64,000 nucleotides of DNA from Datisca glomerata (lineage: Eukaryota > Streptophyta > Magnoliopsida > Cucurbitales > Datiscaceae): assembly GCA_003255025.1 (NCBI GenBank), contig QANY01005361.1:647388-711387 (forward strand), written 5' to 3'. This document shows, piece after piece, positions 24,521 to 35,639 of the stretch. Under the pieces are notes generated by a model. The model saw only the letters and a list, made by a program, of their open reading frames with translations. It was not told where the DNA came from and did not search any database. Made by a program: the position numbers and the translations under genes. How positions within the stretch are numbered: the stretch's first letter is position 1; every line of letters starts with the position of its first letter.

Positions 24521-24917
24521 TAAAGTAACCGATTGGTAAAAAATTTGAAAATTTTTAACTTTTTTTGTAAACCAGTTGTTATACTTCTCTATTATGTAGG
24601 TTATAATTTATTTTTTAAATGAAAAATACAAGCATGATTTATGGAAATTAATCAACTAAATTTTTTTAAAGTAAATATAGCAGGTGACTTTTTTTAAACA
24701 TGGTCAAAATTTAATTTTACTCTAATAACATACAATTTTACTTTTTGTAACTGCACTTTTTTATTTTAAATGGAAAGAGTGATTTTTGAAATTTACAGAA
24801 AATAAAGAAAGAAAGTGATCTCCATTTAAAATACACCCCTTAAAGATAGCTAGGCACCATAAAAAACTACCTGCAAAGACATATATGTAAATGTCAAATT
24901 AAATTAATAATGAAAAT

Positions 24918-25214
24918 GTTGATGTATCAACGGGCGAAGATGAGAAAAATTCCACTAATCAATAAAAAGAGTACAGAAGAATACAAAAAGTATTCACAAA
25001 TCCAAATCTTGCAAACCTAAATATTAAACTAAAGTAGAGCTTTAGAATATTCATAGGTCTCACACAAATATCTCTATATCTGGTATGATTTGGTACAATA
25101 CAAAAATGAGATAAGGGAGTCATATTTATATATGAAATTAAGAGAGTATGACTACTAAATAATTGATGTAGGACAAAAGTAGAAAAACCCCACATTTAAA
25201 GACAGACCTTAAGA
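24918..25214 (-). repeat. copia LTR, minus orientation
   Basis: The minus strand starts AAGGTCTGTCTTTAAATGTG after a polypurine tract (CATGGTGGAAATTT, 25217-25230), contains a TATA-like CATATATAAATATGA and ends near ACATCAACA. It is homologous to the LTR segments at 27329, 28777-29018 and 34382-34577. Confidence 0.75.
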
Positions 25215-25239
25215 AATTTCCACCATGGCTTCAAATTAC

Positions 25240-27249
25240 ACCCTGGCTTTCAAGAAGTGGAGAGCTTGTGTTAAGAACTAAACAGATAAGAAAATCAAGT
25301 ATTTCAGAACTGATAATGGTCTAGAATTTTGTAAGGATTTATTTGAAGAGTATTATGAAACTGAAGGCATTGTGAGACACCGCACATGCACATGAACACC
25401 ACAGTAGAATGGCGTCACATAATGTATAAACAGAACCCTTATGGAGAGAGCGCATAGCAAGCTATCTAATGTTGGTTTGGATGATAGCTTTTGGGCTAAG
25501 GCTGTCAATTATGACAGTTACTTGGTGAGTAGATCTACATCGACTCGATTGAATTGAAACTCTGATTGAGATATGGTCTGGTTCTCCTGTTGATTATTCT
25601 GTTTTGAAAATATTTGGATGTCCTGGATATTCTCATGCGACTGATGGTAAGCTTGGGCGTAGGTCTAAAAATGTGTATTCCTAGGATTTCAGTCTGGGTG
25701 AAGTGTTATCATTTATAGATTGACTGTGACCAATAGTATTGAGGCTCAGGAATCTTCTAGTTGTCGTAAGGCAATCACAAGCAATGAGTCTGCTCAGTGG
25801 ACTGTTGTTATGAATGAAGAGCTTGAATCTCTTCATAAGAATCGTACATGTGAGTTACTTAGACCGCCTAAGGGTCAGAAGATTGTTGGGTGCAAATGAG
25901 TTTTTAAGAAAAATGAAGGAATCCAATGGTTGAAGCATCGAGGTTTAAAGCATGCTTAATTTCCAAGGGTTATAACCAGAGAGAGGATATGGACTTCAAT
26001 GAAGTGTTCTCACTAGTTGTGAAGCATAGCTCTATTCGCGTGTTTCTTGACATGGTTGGACTGTTTGACTTGAAGTAAGAGCAGCTAGATGTCAGGACAA
26101 CTTTTCTGCATCGTGCACTTGAATAATATATATATATGCATCAACCTGAGGGGTTTATTGTTCTGGGTAAGGAATATCATGTTTGTTTGTTAAAGAAGTC
26201 ATTATATGGCTTAAAGAAGTCTCCTAGGCAGTGGTACAAGCGATTTGATTCGTTTATGCTTGGCCAAGGTTACTCCATGAGTGCATATGATAGTTGTGTC
26301 TACCACAAACGTCTTCCAGATTTTTCTTTTATTTATTTATTGTTCTACGTTGATGATATGATTATTGCTGGAAAGAATAAAGCTGAAATCATTAAGTTGG
26401 AAGCTCAAGCTGTGAATTTGATATGAAAGTTTTGGGTGCTGCCAAGGAGATTTTGGGCATGGAAATTCATAAGGATAGACAAGTGGGCAAGTTGGTTATA
26501 TCTAAAAAGAATTACATTGAGAAAGTTCTTGAACGCTTTGGTATGCAAAAGTTTAAACCTGTGAATGTTCCATTTGCTGCACATTTCAGGCTTTCAGCAG
26601 ATATGTCACCACAAATTGATGAAGAAAAAGAATATATGTCACGTGTTCCTTATGCTGGTGCAGTTGGGAATATCATGTATGATATGGTTTACGCTCGTCC
26701 ATATATTTCACATGTTGTTAGTGACATCAGCAGATACATAGGGACCCCCGACAAGGCTCGGCAATCTATGAAGTGAACCTTTAATATTTGAAAGGCACTG
26801 TAAATTTGGGCTTAGTTTATAGAATGAGTTCTGACACTAGTAGAAATGTTGTCATTTTTGTCGACTCTAACTATGCTGGTGATCTTAATAAGGGGTGATC
26901 TCTGACAGGTTATTTGTTGACACTTTCTGGTTATGCCATTAGTTGGAAGGCTATCCTACAGTTGCGTTGTCTAATATAAAGGCAGAATACATGGCAGAAG
27001 CGGTGAAAGAAGCCATTTGGCTTAGAGATTTGGTTACTGATTTGGGACTTCAATAGAAATCAAATGTATCATGAGATGACCAAACACATTGATGTTAGAT
27101 TTCACTTCATTCGTGAGGCTGTATCTCAGGGTGCCGTTATAATTAGTAAAATTCCTACAGTAGATAATCCAAATGATATGATGACTAAGTTCATTCATTT
27201 TTACAAGTTCCAGCTTTTCCTGGACTTGGTTGGTATACGCAATAAGTGA
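25240..27249 (+). pseudogene. Ty1/copia pol relic: integrase, reverse transcriptase, RNase H
   Basis: Integrase core reads FKKWRACVKN, then KYFRTDNGLEFC and MERAHSKLSNVGLDDSFWAK. Reverse transcriptase has RFKARLISKGYNQREDMDF-like sequence, then MHQPEGFIVLGKEYHVCLLK, KKSLYGLKKSPRQWYKRFDS and the YVDD catalytic box (LLFYVDDMIIAGKN, near 26340-26380). A frameshift at about 26425 separates this from the connecting region (VLGAAKEILGMEIHKDR). RNase H continues with IFVDSNYAGDLN and ends in the conserved HIDVRFHFIREAV and PTVDNPNDMMTK tail. Multiple stops (for example near 25435, 26078 and 26775) and frameshifts preclude function. A polypurine tract and LTR follow at about 27311-27329. Confidence 0.9.
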
Positions 27250-27328
27250 TTTGCCACTTTGAATAAGATGTTTGAAGAAATTTACTTTTAAAGATCATGG
27301 TGCAATTTGAAGCCAAGGTGGAGATTTG

Positions 27329-27437
27329 TTGAGGTCTGGCTTCAAATGTAGGTTTTTTGCTTTTGTCCCACATCGATTATTTAGTGTTCATACTCTCTCA
27401 TATATAAATAAGACTCCCCTCTCCCCTTTTTTTATTG
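27329..27437 (+). repeat. copia 3' LTR start (truncated), plus orientation
   Basis: After the polypurine tract (AGGTGGAGATT) the LTR begins TGTTGAGGTCTGGCTTCAAA. It includes TTTTGTCCCACATCGATTA and a TATA-like CATATATAAATAAGA. It stops at TATTGTACC, where sequence continues as the minus-strand protease of the neighbouring fragment. Confidence 0.75.
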
Positions 27438-27445
27438 TACCAATA

Positions 27446-28732
27446 CCGACAACCTTGCATTGGGTGTTATTTCCCATCAAGACTTCACCCCCATCAATTG
27501 ATCCATAAGTAATAAATCAATCCCTATTAAGACACATATTATATGTACAAGCTGAATTAAGAACCCAATTATTGCCTATGCAACTCGTGGATACTGCTAA
27601 GACAGTGTCAGTATTATAGGAATTACCATATAAACTCTCATCTACTACATTAGCAACATCAGTGATACTGGATGATATCTTCCTCTTTTTATTTTTGAGT
27701 TTTGGGCATTCAGCTTTCCAGTGCCCTTCTCGGTGGCAATAGTTTCACTTCTCTTTTATAGTCTTTGCCTTAGAGCTAGATCTGCATCTATTACTCCCTG
27801 AACTCTTTTCTTTACTTCTTCCTCTAACTACCAAACCATTTTATGAATTCTCAGCGTGATTCTCTGACACTATTTTCTTTCCATATTACTAGATCTCTAG
27901 AGAATAATTTTATATGAGGAACTACTGTACCCAATCACTTGCTCTCGTTACTCTTTAATTTTTTTTAGGTTTATCCTATAGAGGTACTCAAATTGGATCA
28001 GTGATTGATTTCTAAGTTTTGTCGTAAACCTAATTGGTTACTTTCAATTACGTAAATCAATAGTTCAAACCGCACTCAAAGGTCAGTCATTTCCAACTTC
28101 TGTATCAGAAATAATGGTATCTCCAATTATAGCCCCTCTAAGATGTAAAATATATCTTTTCTCACCATCCTCATAGTGTATGAGACAAATGTAATTATTT
28201 GGAGTACAAAGATGCTCTCACATCCTCCATAACTATTTTATCTCTCCCATATAACATAGTGTCAACAAAATGGTCATATGAAGAAGCTAAAGAACATAAT
28301 AAAATTAAAGCCTGATCCTCATCATTGATTTTCACATCAACATTATTCAAATCCAGAATAACTTGAATAAATTCATCAATATGATATTTAATTTGCGTAC
28401 TTTCAATTAGTGTATAAACATTGCTTCAAATAGAGTCGATTAATGAGAGATTTCTTCAAATACAAACTCTCTACCTTGACCCATAAAGCATCAAAAGACG
28501 TCTCATTGGATACTTCTCGTAACACCTCATCAGACAGTGACAACATAATAGCACCAAGTGCCCGTTCCATGAGATCATATTTTTCTTCATTGGTCAATTT
28601 CTTCTGCAAAATGTCTTTACCCTTCAGCGCCTTAAGCAAGCCTTGCTGAACTAATGAGGTTCGCATCTTCAACCGCCAAAGACTAAAGTCATTCTTCCCA
28701 TCGAATTTATCCATCTCATATTTTACCGCCAT
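27446..28732 (-). pseudogene. Ty1/copia gag-protease relic
   Basis: The frame starts with ATG at 28732 (MAVKYEMDKFDGKNDFSLWR), a typical copia gag (UBN2-like) N-terminus. It continues through DEVLREVSNETSFDALWVKV and then, after a small frame change, DALILLCSLASSYDHFVDTM-like sequence. A CCHC zinc knuckle (CHREGHWKAEC) lies near 27705-27750. Protease follows with SITDVANVVDESLY, NNWVLNSACTYNMCLNRD and SIDGGEVLMGNNTQCKVVGI. The active-site DSG is changed to NSA, so the protease would be dead. Reading ends at about 27446, where the inverted LTR begins. Confidence 0.85.
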
Positions 28733-28776
28733 AATAACAAGACCCGAATAGAACTACAGCTTTGATATCACTTATT

Positions 28777-29018
28777 ATGACCACAACCCCAAGAAAATTA
28801 GGAAATATGCAAAATACAAAAAATAAAATGCAGAATACAGTGAACTTACGTGATTCAGCAGTGTGCCTACGTCCATGGGAGAAGACGAGAAAAATTCCAC
28901 TAATCAACAAAGAGAGTACAAAAGAATGTCAAAAGCATTCATAAACCCAAATATTAAACTAAAATAGAGCTTTAAAATATATGTAGGCCCCACACAAATA
29001 TTTCTACATCTAGTATGA
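28777..29018 (-). repeat. copia 5' LTR (5'-truncated), minus orientation
   Basis: On the minus strand it matches the 24.9-kb LTR from AATCATACTAGATGTAGAAA onward and extends further to CTTCTCCCATGGACGTAGGC and a TTGTGGTCATAA end. A degenerate methionyl-tRNA-type primer-binding site follows before gag. Confidence 0.65.
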
Positions 29019-29485
29019 TTGGGTCTATCTCCCATGTCGTGAGCTTTTTAACAGCATGAATGTCGGGATTAATTCCTGTGCGTTGGATCTGGCCAGGACA
29101 ATCTCAGTCGCTGGTTTAAAATTCCCCATTTTTCTTTATGAACGGTTCAACCGGTCACCGTTTGCTCTCTCTTCTTCGAACAAAACACCTTCTTCTCTCT
29201 CTACTTCAAAAACTTCTCTCTCTTCTCTCTCAAAAACACGAGCTTCATCTTTATTCTCAATTCTTCCCCTCATCATGTCTTCAATCGAGCTCCCTTTACA
29301 CTTTTCAACCTTCTCCTTCGACTTCAACCCAAGATCCAGATGAACTCAGCTTCTCCTCCCGCGAATGACCAAAATCTAGGGCACCCGAGGATTAATTTCT
29401 CCTTCGACCAAAACCAGGGCACGCGAACTCAGAAATCTCAAAAGCTTCCCCTTCTCCTTCGACTTCAACCCAAAAGTTAGGGCAT

Positions 29486-29487
<2 letters not shown>
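29019..29487. other. non-coding or 5'-leader-like sequence of unknown origin
   Basis: CT-rich and less AT-biased than the surroundings, with short open frames in several phases (for example 29056-29343 plus) but no recognised domain. It could be leader sequence of the exon relics that follow at 30.3-31.0 kb. Confidence 0.35.

Positions 29488-29541
<54 letters not shown>
29488..29541. repeat. (CT)n(CA)n compound microsatellite
   Basis: About 16 CT units followed by about 10 CA units. Confidence 0.95.
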
Positions 29542-29670
29542 GTTGTTGCACGTCGTCATATTCCACGCAAAGCTCCCATTGAATGTGTCTAAAGCTCGCG
29601 CAACTCCCCCGAAAACATGTGAGCTTGACCCTATTTTCTCTGAGCTCTCGAGATTTTACTTATATATTTT

Positions 29671-29820
29671 TTTTGTAGAACTGGAATTTTCTATGATTAT
29701 GGTTGTAGATCTGGAATTTTCTGTGATTTTGGTTGTAGATCTAGAATTTTCTCTGATTTTGGTTGTAGATCTGGCATTTTCTTTGATTTTGGTTTTATAT
29801 CTAGAATTTTTTGTGACTTT
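29671..29820 (+). repeat. 30-bp tandem repeat, five units
   Basis: Units at 29671, 29701, 29731, 29761 and 29791 follow the pattern GGTTGTAGATCTGGAATTTT plus CTGTGATTTT. The period is exactly 30 bp, so an open frame repeats VVDLEFSVIL; this is a repeat artefact. Confidence 0.9.
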
Positions 29821-30289
29821 CGGATTTTCTTTGAGGAGTTGGATTTGAAAACAGATGACTTTTTAGATCTTCCATTTTGGATTTTGTTTCATACAGTTAG
29901 CCTTTAAAAATGGAGTTCTCGAGATTTTTCGGTGATTGGTTTGGATTTTCTTTTGGATTCTGTTTCAAATTGAAGTTTTGATAACTTTTATAGAGGAAAA
30001 ATGCTGAGATTTTCCAGCTCCCTCTCAGTGGTGATGGATTCCAATAGGTGTTGTTTGGTCTCCCAAACTCCCATCCATGACCAGTATGATCATATGGTAG
30101 TTTTCTACTTAGTGTTTGGAAGTTTTCTAGAGTCATTAACTGAAATATTGAAGTTCATGTAGCGTTTATTTAAGCTAATAGAAACATTCAAGTTTTAGAT
30201 CCATAATGATCTAAATATTGTTTGTTTAAGATCTGATTATGTCTTTGTAATTGTCATAAACACATCTTCTGAGCAAATTCCTTGGACAG

Positions 30290-30367
30290 GATGCAATGAT
30301 TATTGCTGGGTATCCCCTTGGAGGAGACACTATCTCAGTAACTAAGGGGGTTGTATCATGTATAGAG
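30290..30367 (+). pseudogene. isolated exon resembling plant DEG2/DEG9-type serine protease
   Basis: A 78-nt open segment is bounded by an acceptor (TTGGACAG) and a donor (GTATGG). It encodes [20 protein letters not shown] followed by VVSCIE. This matches the well-conserved strand before the catalytic serine in plant DEG proteases of the DEG2/DEG9 group (pattern [21 protein letters not shown]). The rest of the protease (His/Asp region, GNSGGP serine box, PDZ domains) was not found on either side, so this is a stranded exon rather than a gene. Splice sites look intact, suggesting capture or partial duplication of genomic DNA rather than of cDNA. Confidence 0.7.
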
Positions 30368-30542
30368 GTATGGTTTCTGTGGGTACGCTTCTGATTTTTT
30401 GTCTGTGTCTTGTTTGCTTTGTGTTTTTATTCTTCTACACACTAATCAGGGGGTTTCTATATTTTGGTAAGCTTCGATTTGGATTTTTCATGAGGATGCC
30501 TTTAATATATATTTATTATTTTCTAAGAATTTTAATTACAAT

Positions 30543-30962
30543 CTGGTCATGGACATGCTAGGACTATTCTTTGGGACATTTGGAATACACATGGCCAGTA
30601 GCAAGAAAAAAATGTTTCAATGTTCAACTTCTAACCATTTTTGTCTGTATGCATTAAACTTGATTTAATGCATTTTATTTTGTTCATGTCTACTAACAGG
30701 ATGCTACCAAGTATGGTAGTTTGCATTGCAGTGGAGACAATATCAATCATTGAGAAGGTTCACTTGAAAGGGTAGGTTGTTTGTTATCTTCTAGTCTTCT
30801 ATGTATTCACTTTCTTGAAGTAATAGTTAGTTTCCATTGTAAATGCTATTGTTCCTCCTTAAATAGGTTTTTGCATAGAGATGTGAAGCCAGAAAACTTT
30901 TTACTTGGTCAAGCTGGGATAGCAGATTAAAAAAATGCTATATCTTATAGATTTGAGATTAG
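30543..30962 (+). pseudogene. casein kinase I / MUT9-like kinase (MLK) exon relics
   Basis: Three consecutive exon-like pieces follow the order of a protein kinase. The first (about 30543-30600) reads MDMLG and then, after a 1-nt shift, ILWDIWNTHGQ, like the MLGPSLWDVWN segment of plant MUT9-like kinases. The second (30700-30771, flanked by ACAG and GTAGGT) reads MLPSMVVCIAVETISIIEKV then HLKG. The third (30867-30962, flanked by ATAG and GTGTG) reads GFLHRDVKPENFLLGQAG with the HRD...KPEN catalytic loop and, after an indel, LYLIDLRL, corresponding to the family's LYLIDLGL in place of DFG. An in-frame stop, two indels and the missing N-lobe and C-lobe make it a pseudogene. Retained introns argue against retroposition. 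Confidence 0.75.
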
Positions 30963-32805
30963 GTGTGTTGTCTAATTAAGTCATCATTAGGGTTCTATGT
31001 ATTTTTCATGCATCATTTATAACAGCTTGTTTTATGAATATAATCTTTACTTTATGTGAAATGCCGAAATTGTTATAAATGGCATGGAGTCATGATGTGC
31101 GTCTTGTATGCATGGTTATTTGCTATGGCATGTATCATGTGGTTAGCTCTATTGTGGTATATTAAGTTCTTCCCTAATTACTATCATATTTCTACCTTAA
31201 AAGTTAAACCTATGATGTGGAGCATTTTAATTCATTGGTTTTTCTCATTTTGTGTTAATGGCCAGAAAAGCATACACATGATCCGAGTTCGATGAATTCC
31301 CATGTTGTCATAATTGGGATGTGAGATTCATGTAAAAAAAGTGTTTTTTAATTAGAAGAGAAGAAAAAAAGTGTTTTCATGGTTTTTCAAATGCCTATCT
31401 ACAATTTATTTCTTCTTAAATGATTATATGTTGCTTATTGATAAAAAAAACTAACACAAGAAATTTCTTTATGTCTATTTGCGAGTACTTGAACCCAATT
31501 TAGCTTTGTTGCTTAATTTTATTTATTGTATATTGGCTTATTTCTAGTTCATGGTTTCTAGTTTTCTATTTTATTAGTTTCTAGTTTGTTACTCTCCTGA
31601 GCGATTTTACCTGAGAATTATTTCCCTTATGTATCTGTCTTTTCTTTGGTTATAATATATTTTACCTTTAACCAAACAACTTCACGAGTACTAATCGTAA
31701 GGCATATGCAGCATAATGAAAAGGCCATTTTCCCTTGTGTATCTGAGATTTTGATGTTGATCTCATGTGGTTTTGCACTATTCTAAACCTTTTGTTCAAC
31801 AAGTTTTATATGATTTGTGCCTTTACTTTCAAATGTTACAATTGCTCGACTTGTCTTGCACCACATATTTATGTACATGTGATGTAGGTTTAGATCTATA
31901 TAATCGTTAGCATATTCAAAAGTACATTACAGCCTATGGGAATTATACAGTCTGTGAGAATTATTTAAATTGAAGCTTATTCAGATATCTACATGCACGA
32001 TCGGGTTTACCCATCGCAGCCTAGTTTTGGGTCCAAAAACACTATTTTAAGTACTTTCAGAGGCCTAGAAGCTATTTTGGTCTTAATTTTAGGCTTTTTC
32101 GTAATTTCTATCTCTTTTAATTTTTTTTTTTTTTATATGCTTATAAACTAAAACGTAAATAAGTTATTTTTCAAATTTTATGGGGTTATAATTTATAAAA
32201 TAAAATGTTAAAATTTTAAATTTTAATATTCAATTTCAAACTTTTAGCGGATATGTTTGATTTATAGATAAAATCTAACTTTGAGGATTATACATGTTCG
32301 TTGAATCAATAAATAGGATTTACCGACCATCATAACATCACGACCTATAATTGTATAGGGTGAAAACCCGTCTCGCTCAATATTTGTCACAAAAGCACAA
32401 CAACAATATCAATGACAACTTTTAACGAGTTTATGAATAAGAGTTCAATTGTATAGAGAATCATTAATTAATCCAATTTGATTTCACATAATAAGTGAGT
32501 ATCATGTATGTTTGCATTGAAATAATAAGTTTTTTCTATTTTTATCGATGATTTTCTCGGTGTACGGTAAATAATTGCAAAATATCAATTTTACAGTTGA
32601 TTGTGAAGAATGGCGTTTAGAGCCATATAAATGACGATTAAGCCCGAAAAACTGGTGATTGGGAGGGTGACTAGTGATCGCCTATTTATACATGGTGTTT
32701 AGGAATGAAACAGGCGATTGGAGGCATAAAACTAGCATTTGGCTTTGATAATGTAATTAGCACCTTCAAGATGACGCTTTGGGGGCTAAAAATAGGCGAT
32801 TCACC
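30963..32805. other. AT-rich intergenic DNA, nothing recognised
   Basis: No exons continuing the kinase relic were found downstream. A poly-T run lies near 32118. Around 32600-32810 there are short recurring GGCGATT / GGTGATT motifs that precede the TTGGTGAAC arrays. Confidence 0.45.
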
Positions 32806-32809
32806 TACT

Positions 32810-33205
32810 AGGTATGGCAATCAGGTTGTATGTATTTGGTGAACCTCTTCAAGAATTATTATTTTGTAAGTATTTGGTGAACCTCACTACGTAATTGGTG
32901 AATAACCCCAGTATGTATTTGGTGAACCCTTCCACGAATTATTAATTTGTACATATTTGGTGAACCCCTCCAAGAAATATTTCACGTACAAATTAATAAT
33001 TCTTGGAGGAGTTTACCAAAATATTTCACGTACAAAATTAATAATTCTTGGAGGGGTTTACCAAAATATTTCACGTACAATTAATCATTCTTGGAGGGGT
33101 TCACCAAAATATTTCACGTACAAAATTAATCATTCTTGGAGGGATTCACCAAAATATTTCACGTACAAAATTAATCATTCTTGAAGTGGTTCACTAAAAT
33201 TAAAA
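32810..33205. repeat. TTGGTGAAC-family array with an orientation switch
   Basis: From 32835 to about 32978 units read in one direction (GTATTTGGTGAACCCCTCCA). From about 32983 to 33205 five units with a 44-45-bp period are the reverse complement (CACGTAC at 32983, 33027, 33072, 33115 and 33160; TTGGAGGGGTTCACCAAAAT). An open frame at 32957-33184 is repeat-encoded. Confidence 0.85.
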
Positions 33206-33639
33206 AATAATTTTCTTCAAGGTGTTCTTCTAAAATGTAGTGGGGAAATATTATTTTATTTGATACTTGTTGTAAAATAACAACATCATAATCAATAATA
33301 CATTCTTAAGCGTTTATGAATAAATGTTCAATTGTTTTAACAATTCATTACTAAATTCAAGTCTAATTTCAAATATAAGTAAAGATACTTAATGTTCACA
33401 TAAAAATCAAGATTTTTGATAACTTTGTTTGCAATTCATCTAGTATACCCGGATCAATTTTAAAAAATCAAAGTTTTGAAAGATTGTTCTAAAAAAGTCC
33501 TAAAAGCCATTGTATTGATGCACAACCACCGAAAAACCAACAAAACCTCCAAAAAATGAAAAACAGTCGTCAAGAACCCCGGTATTGGGCCCAAAACTGC
33601 GAATTATTCTTTTGGACATAATTGGAGAACTCCACTACG

Positions 33640-34330
33640 TAACTAGTAAATCTCAGTATGTAATTGGTGAACCCCAGTACGTATTTGGTGAACCCCTCCA
33701 AGAATTATTAATTTGTATATATTTGGTGAACTCCACCATGTAATTAGTGAACTCTACTACGTATTTGGTGAACCCCTCCAAGAATTATTCTTTTGTACGT
33801 ATTTGGTGAACCTCACTATGTAATTGGTGAACTCCAGTACGTAATTGGTGAACCCCTCCAAGAATTATTATCTTGTACGTATTTGATAAACCCCACAACG
33901 TAATTAGTGAACTCTAGTATGTAATTGGTGAACCCCTCCAAGAATTATTTTTTTCTACGTATTTGGTGAACCTCACTACATAATTAGTGAACCCCAGTTC
34001 GTAATTGGTGAACCCCTCCAAGAATTATTATTTTGTACATATTTGGTGAACCACACTACGTAATTGGTGAGCTTCACTACGTAATTGGTGAACCCGTCCA
34101 AGAATTATTCTTTTGTACGTATTTGGTGAACCCCAATACATAATTGGTGACTCACAGTACGTAATTGGTGAACCCCTTCAAGAATTATTCTTTTGTACGT
34201 ATTTGGTGAACCTCATTGGTGAACTCCAGTACGTATTTGGTGAACTTCTCCTAGAATTATTATTTTGTATGAATTTGATGAACCCCACAATGTAATTGGT
34301 GAACCCTCGTACATATTTAGTGAACTAAAA
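33640..34330. repeat. TTGGTGAAC-family tandem array, 80-bp period, about 8 units
   Basis: The landmark CTCCAAGAATTATT recurs at about 33696, 33776, 33856, 33936, 34016, 34096, 34176 and (altered) 34250, an exact 80-bp spacing. Each unit contains three sub-repeats of the form GTA-(A/T)TTGGTGAAC. Units differ by scattered substitutions. Non-coding. Confidence 0.9.
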
Positions 34331-34381
34331 AAACTTGTTATCTGCTGGGTTTTGTGTGGCCCAGATTGCTCCAAAAACAAT

Positions 34382-34577
34382 CTAAGGACCGCAATGGCCT
34401 AACATCAATGCCGGGAATAATTTTCCGACCTTGTAAAGTTTTCCACTATAATCTGATATAATACAAAAAGGGGAGAGGGGAGTACTATTTATATAGTAAA
34501 CTAAGAGATCATGACTACTAAATAATGAATGTGGACCAAAAGCAAAAAAACTCACATTTGAAGCCATACCTCAACAC
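34382..34577 (-). mobile_element. copia LTR inserted into a hAT transposase relic
   Basis: On the minus strand it starts TGTTGAGGTATGGCTTCAAA immediately after hAT coding sequence, then runs through TTTTGGTCCACATTCATTA and a TATA-like stretch, homologous to the 24.9- and 27.3-kb copia LTRs. No adjacent internal copia sequence is present, so it is a solo or truncated LTR. Its far end near 34380 is not precisely defined. Confidence 0.7.
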
Positions 34578-35513
34578 TCATTGACATCTTTCAAGCCATC
34601 TTTTGAAATTTAAAATATGTACACAACACCTAACATGAAAGATTTCACCATTTAACACCAAATCTACCTAATCTTTTATGTGTTTCTTTAAATAAGTTAT
34701 GATAGCATCATTGAGTTTGCATTATCTACTGTATAACAAAGAATCTCCATCTTCTAGTCCAACAAACTTCATTCAATCGTCTTTCTTTTGTTTCTACTTT
34801 ATGATTGTCCACCAACTAAAAATTGATAATCCTTTTCTGTAAGTTTGTATTCTTATCAATAAAATATGTAGTTTCAACCATCTAATTTATGTTCTGCACA
34901 TGTGTGTACGTGTCAATTGTAGGGAAACTCTTTGAGTTGAATTAGCAAAATGATTTTTCAACTTTTTCTTCTCACTCAAATTTTTTTGAAGATGTCTCTA
35001 ATGACTTACGTTCGAGAAGGAACATTAAACTTAGATTGTAAAATTCTGCATAATTTCTAAACCCCATTCCTTCAACAAATATAAAGGACCTCTCAACTGA
35101 ACCAACCATCTCAGCATCGACCTTTTGAGCCTTCTCAATAGTATATGAACTAGCAATTAAATTATAACTAGTATCTCCAATCTCTCAATACTAGGTTTTA
35201 CTTCAAGGTCTTCTGTTTAGAGTCCACAAACCTATTAGAATTTTTCTTCCACCTATTAAGATGATTATTCACACCAGATGTACTACATAATTCAGACCCA
35301 CATTTGATATTGTACAATGGTAATTATATTTAGCTCTATCATATTTCTTATCCTTACCTTTAATAAGAGTAAAGTGAGTCTAAGCACCAAAGTTCCTTCC
35401 TTAGTCACTGCCTTAGGTTCATTATCTTTATCCTTAATTTGTGTGTCTTGAAGATCATTCACATCATTTTTGGATGCTTCAGATTGGGCTCCAGCTTTAG
35501 GCAGGGTAGACAT
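34578..35513 (-). pseudogene. hAT-family transposase relic (RICESLEEPER-like), N-terminal half
   Basis: Reading the minus strand with frame changes gives the successive landmarks of plant hAT (zinc-finger BED, RICESLEEPER-like) proteins: a charged N-terminus from 35513 (MSTLPKAGAQSEASKNDVND); a degenerate BED finger (FTLIKGKDKKYDRAKYNYHC, then SGVNNHLNRW); IASSYTIEKAQKVDAEMV; FVEGMGFRNY; LQSKFNVPSRT; EKKKLKNHFANSTQRVSLTI then DTYTHVQNIN; YLKKHIKD; RCCVHILNFK; and DGLKDVNE. Sequence stops exactly at the copia LTR at 34577. Several frameshifts and stops and loss of the second finger cysteine show an old inactive copy. The C-terminal dimerisation domain was not found beyond the LTR. Confidence 0.85.
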
Positions 35514-35639
35514 CTAACATTTATAAAAATAACAAAAGAGAATCAGATTATATGAATTTTAAATCTAAGAGTCGGAGAATTACGCTCTAAAGACCGGATG
35601 GTAATAAAAAAACAAATATTAATTGTTACATAGTGTACA

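Larger units (their letters stand above)
24918..29018. mobile_element. rearranged Ty1/copia element with an internally inverted pol half
   Basis: Reading from the right on the minus strand: partial 5' LTR (29018-28777), a degenerate primer-binding region (TGATATCAAAGC), gag and protease (28732 to about 27446). Then an abrupt orientation switch: 27437-25240 is LTR start, polypurine tract, RNase H, RT and integrase lying in plus orientation. Finally there is a second polypurine tract and LTR in minus orientation (25235-24918). Both LTR starts belong to the same family (GGTCTG-CTT-AAATGT then CTTTTGTCC). All coding parts are decayed. Confidence 0.75.

Noticed and set aside
32957..33184. open frame with repeated NISRT/KYFTYKINHSW units
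   Set aside because: Encoded entirely by the 44-45-bp tandem repeat; no evidence for a gene.
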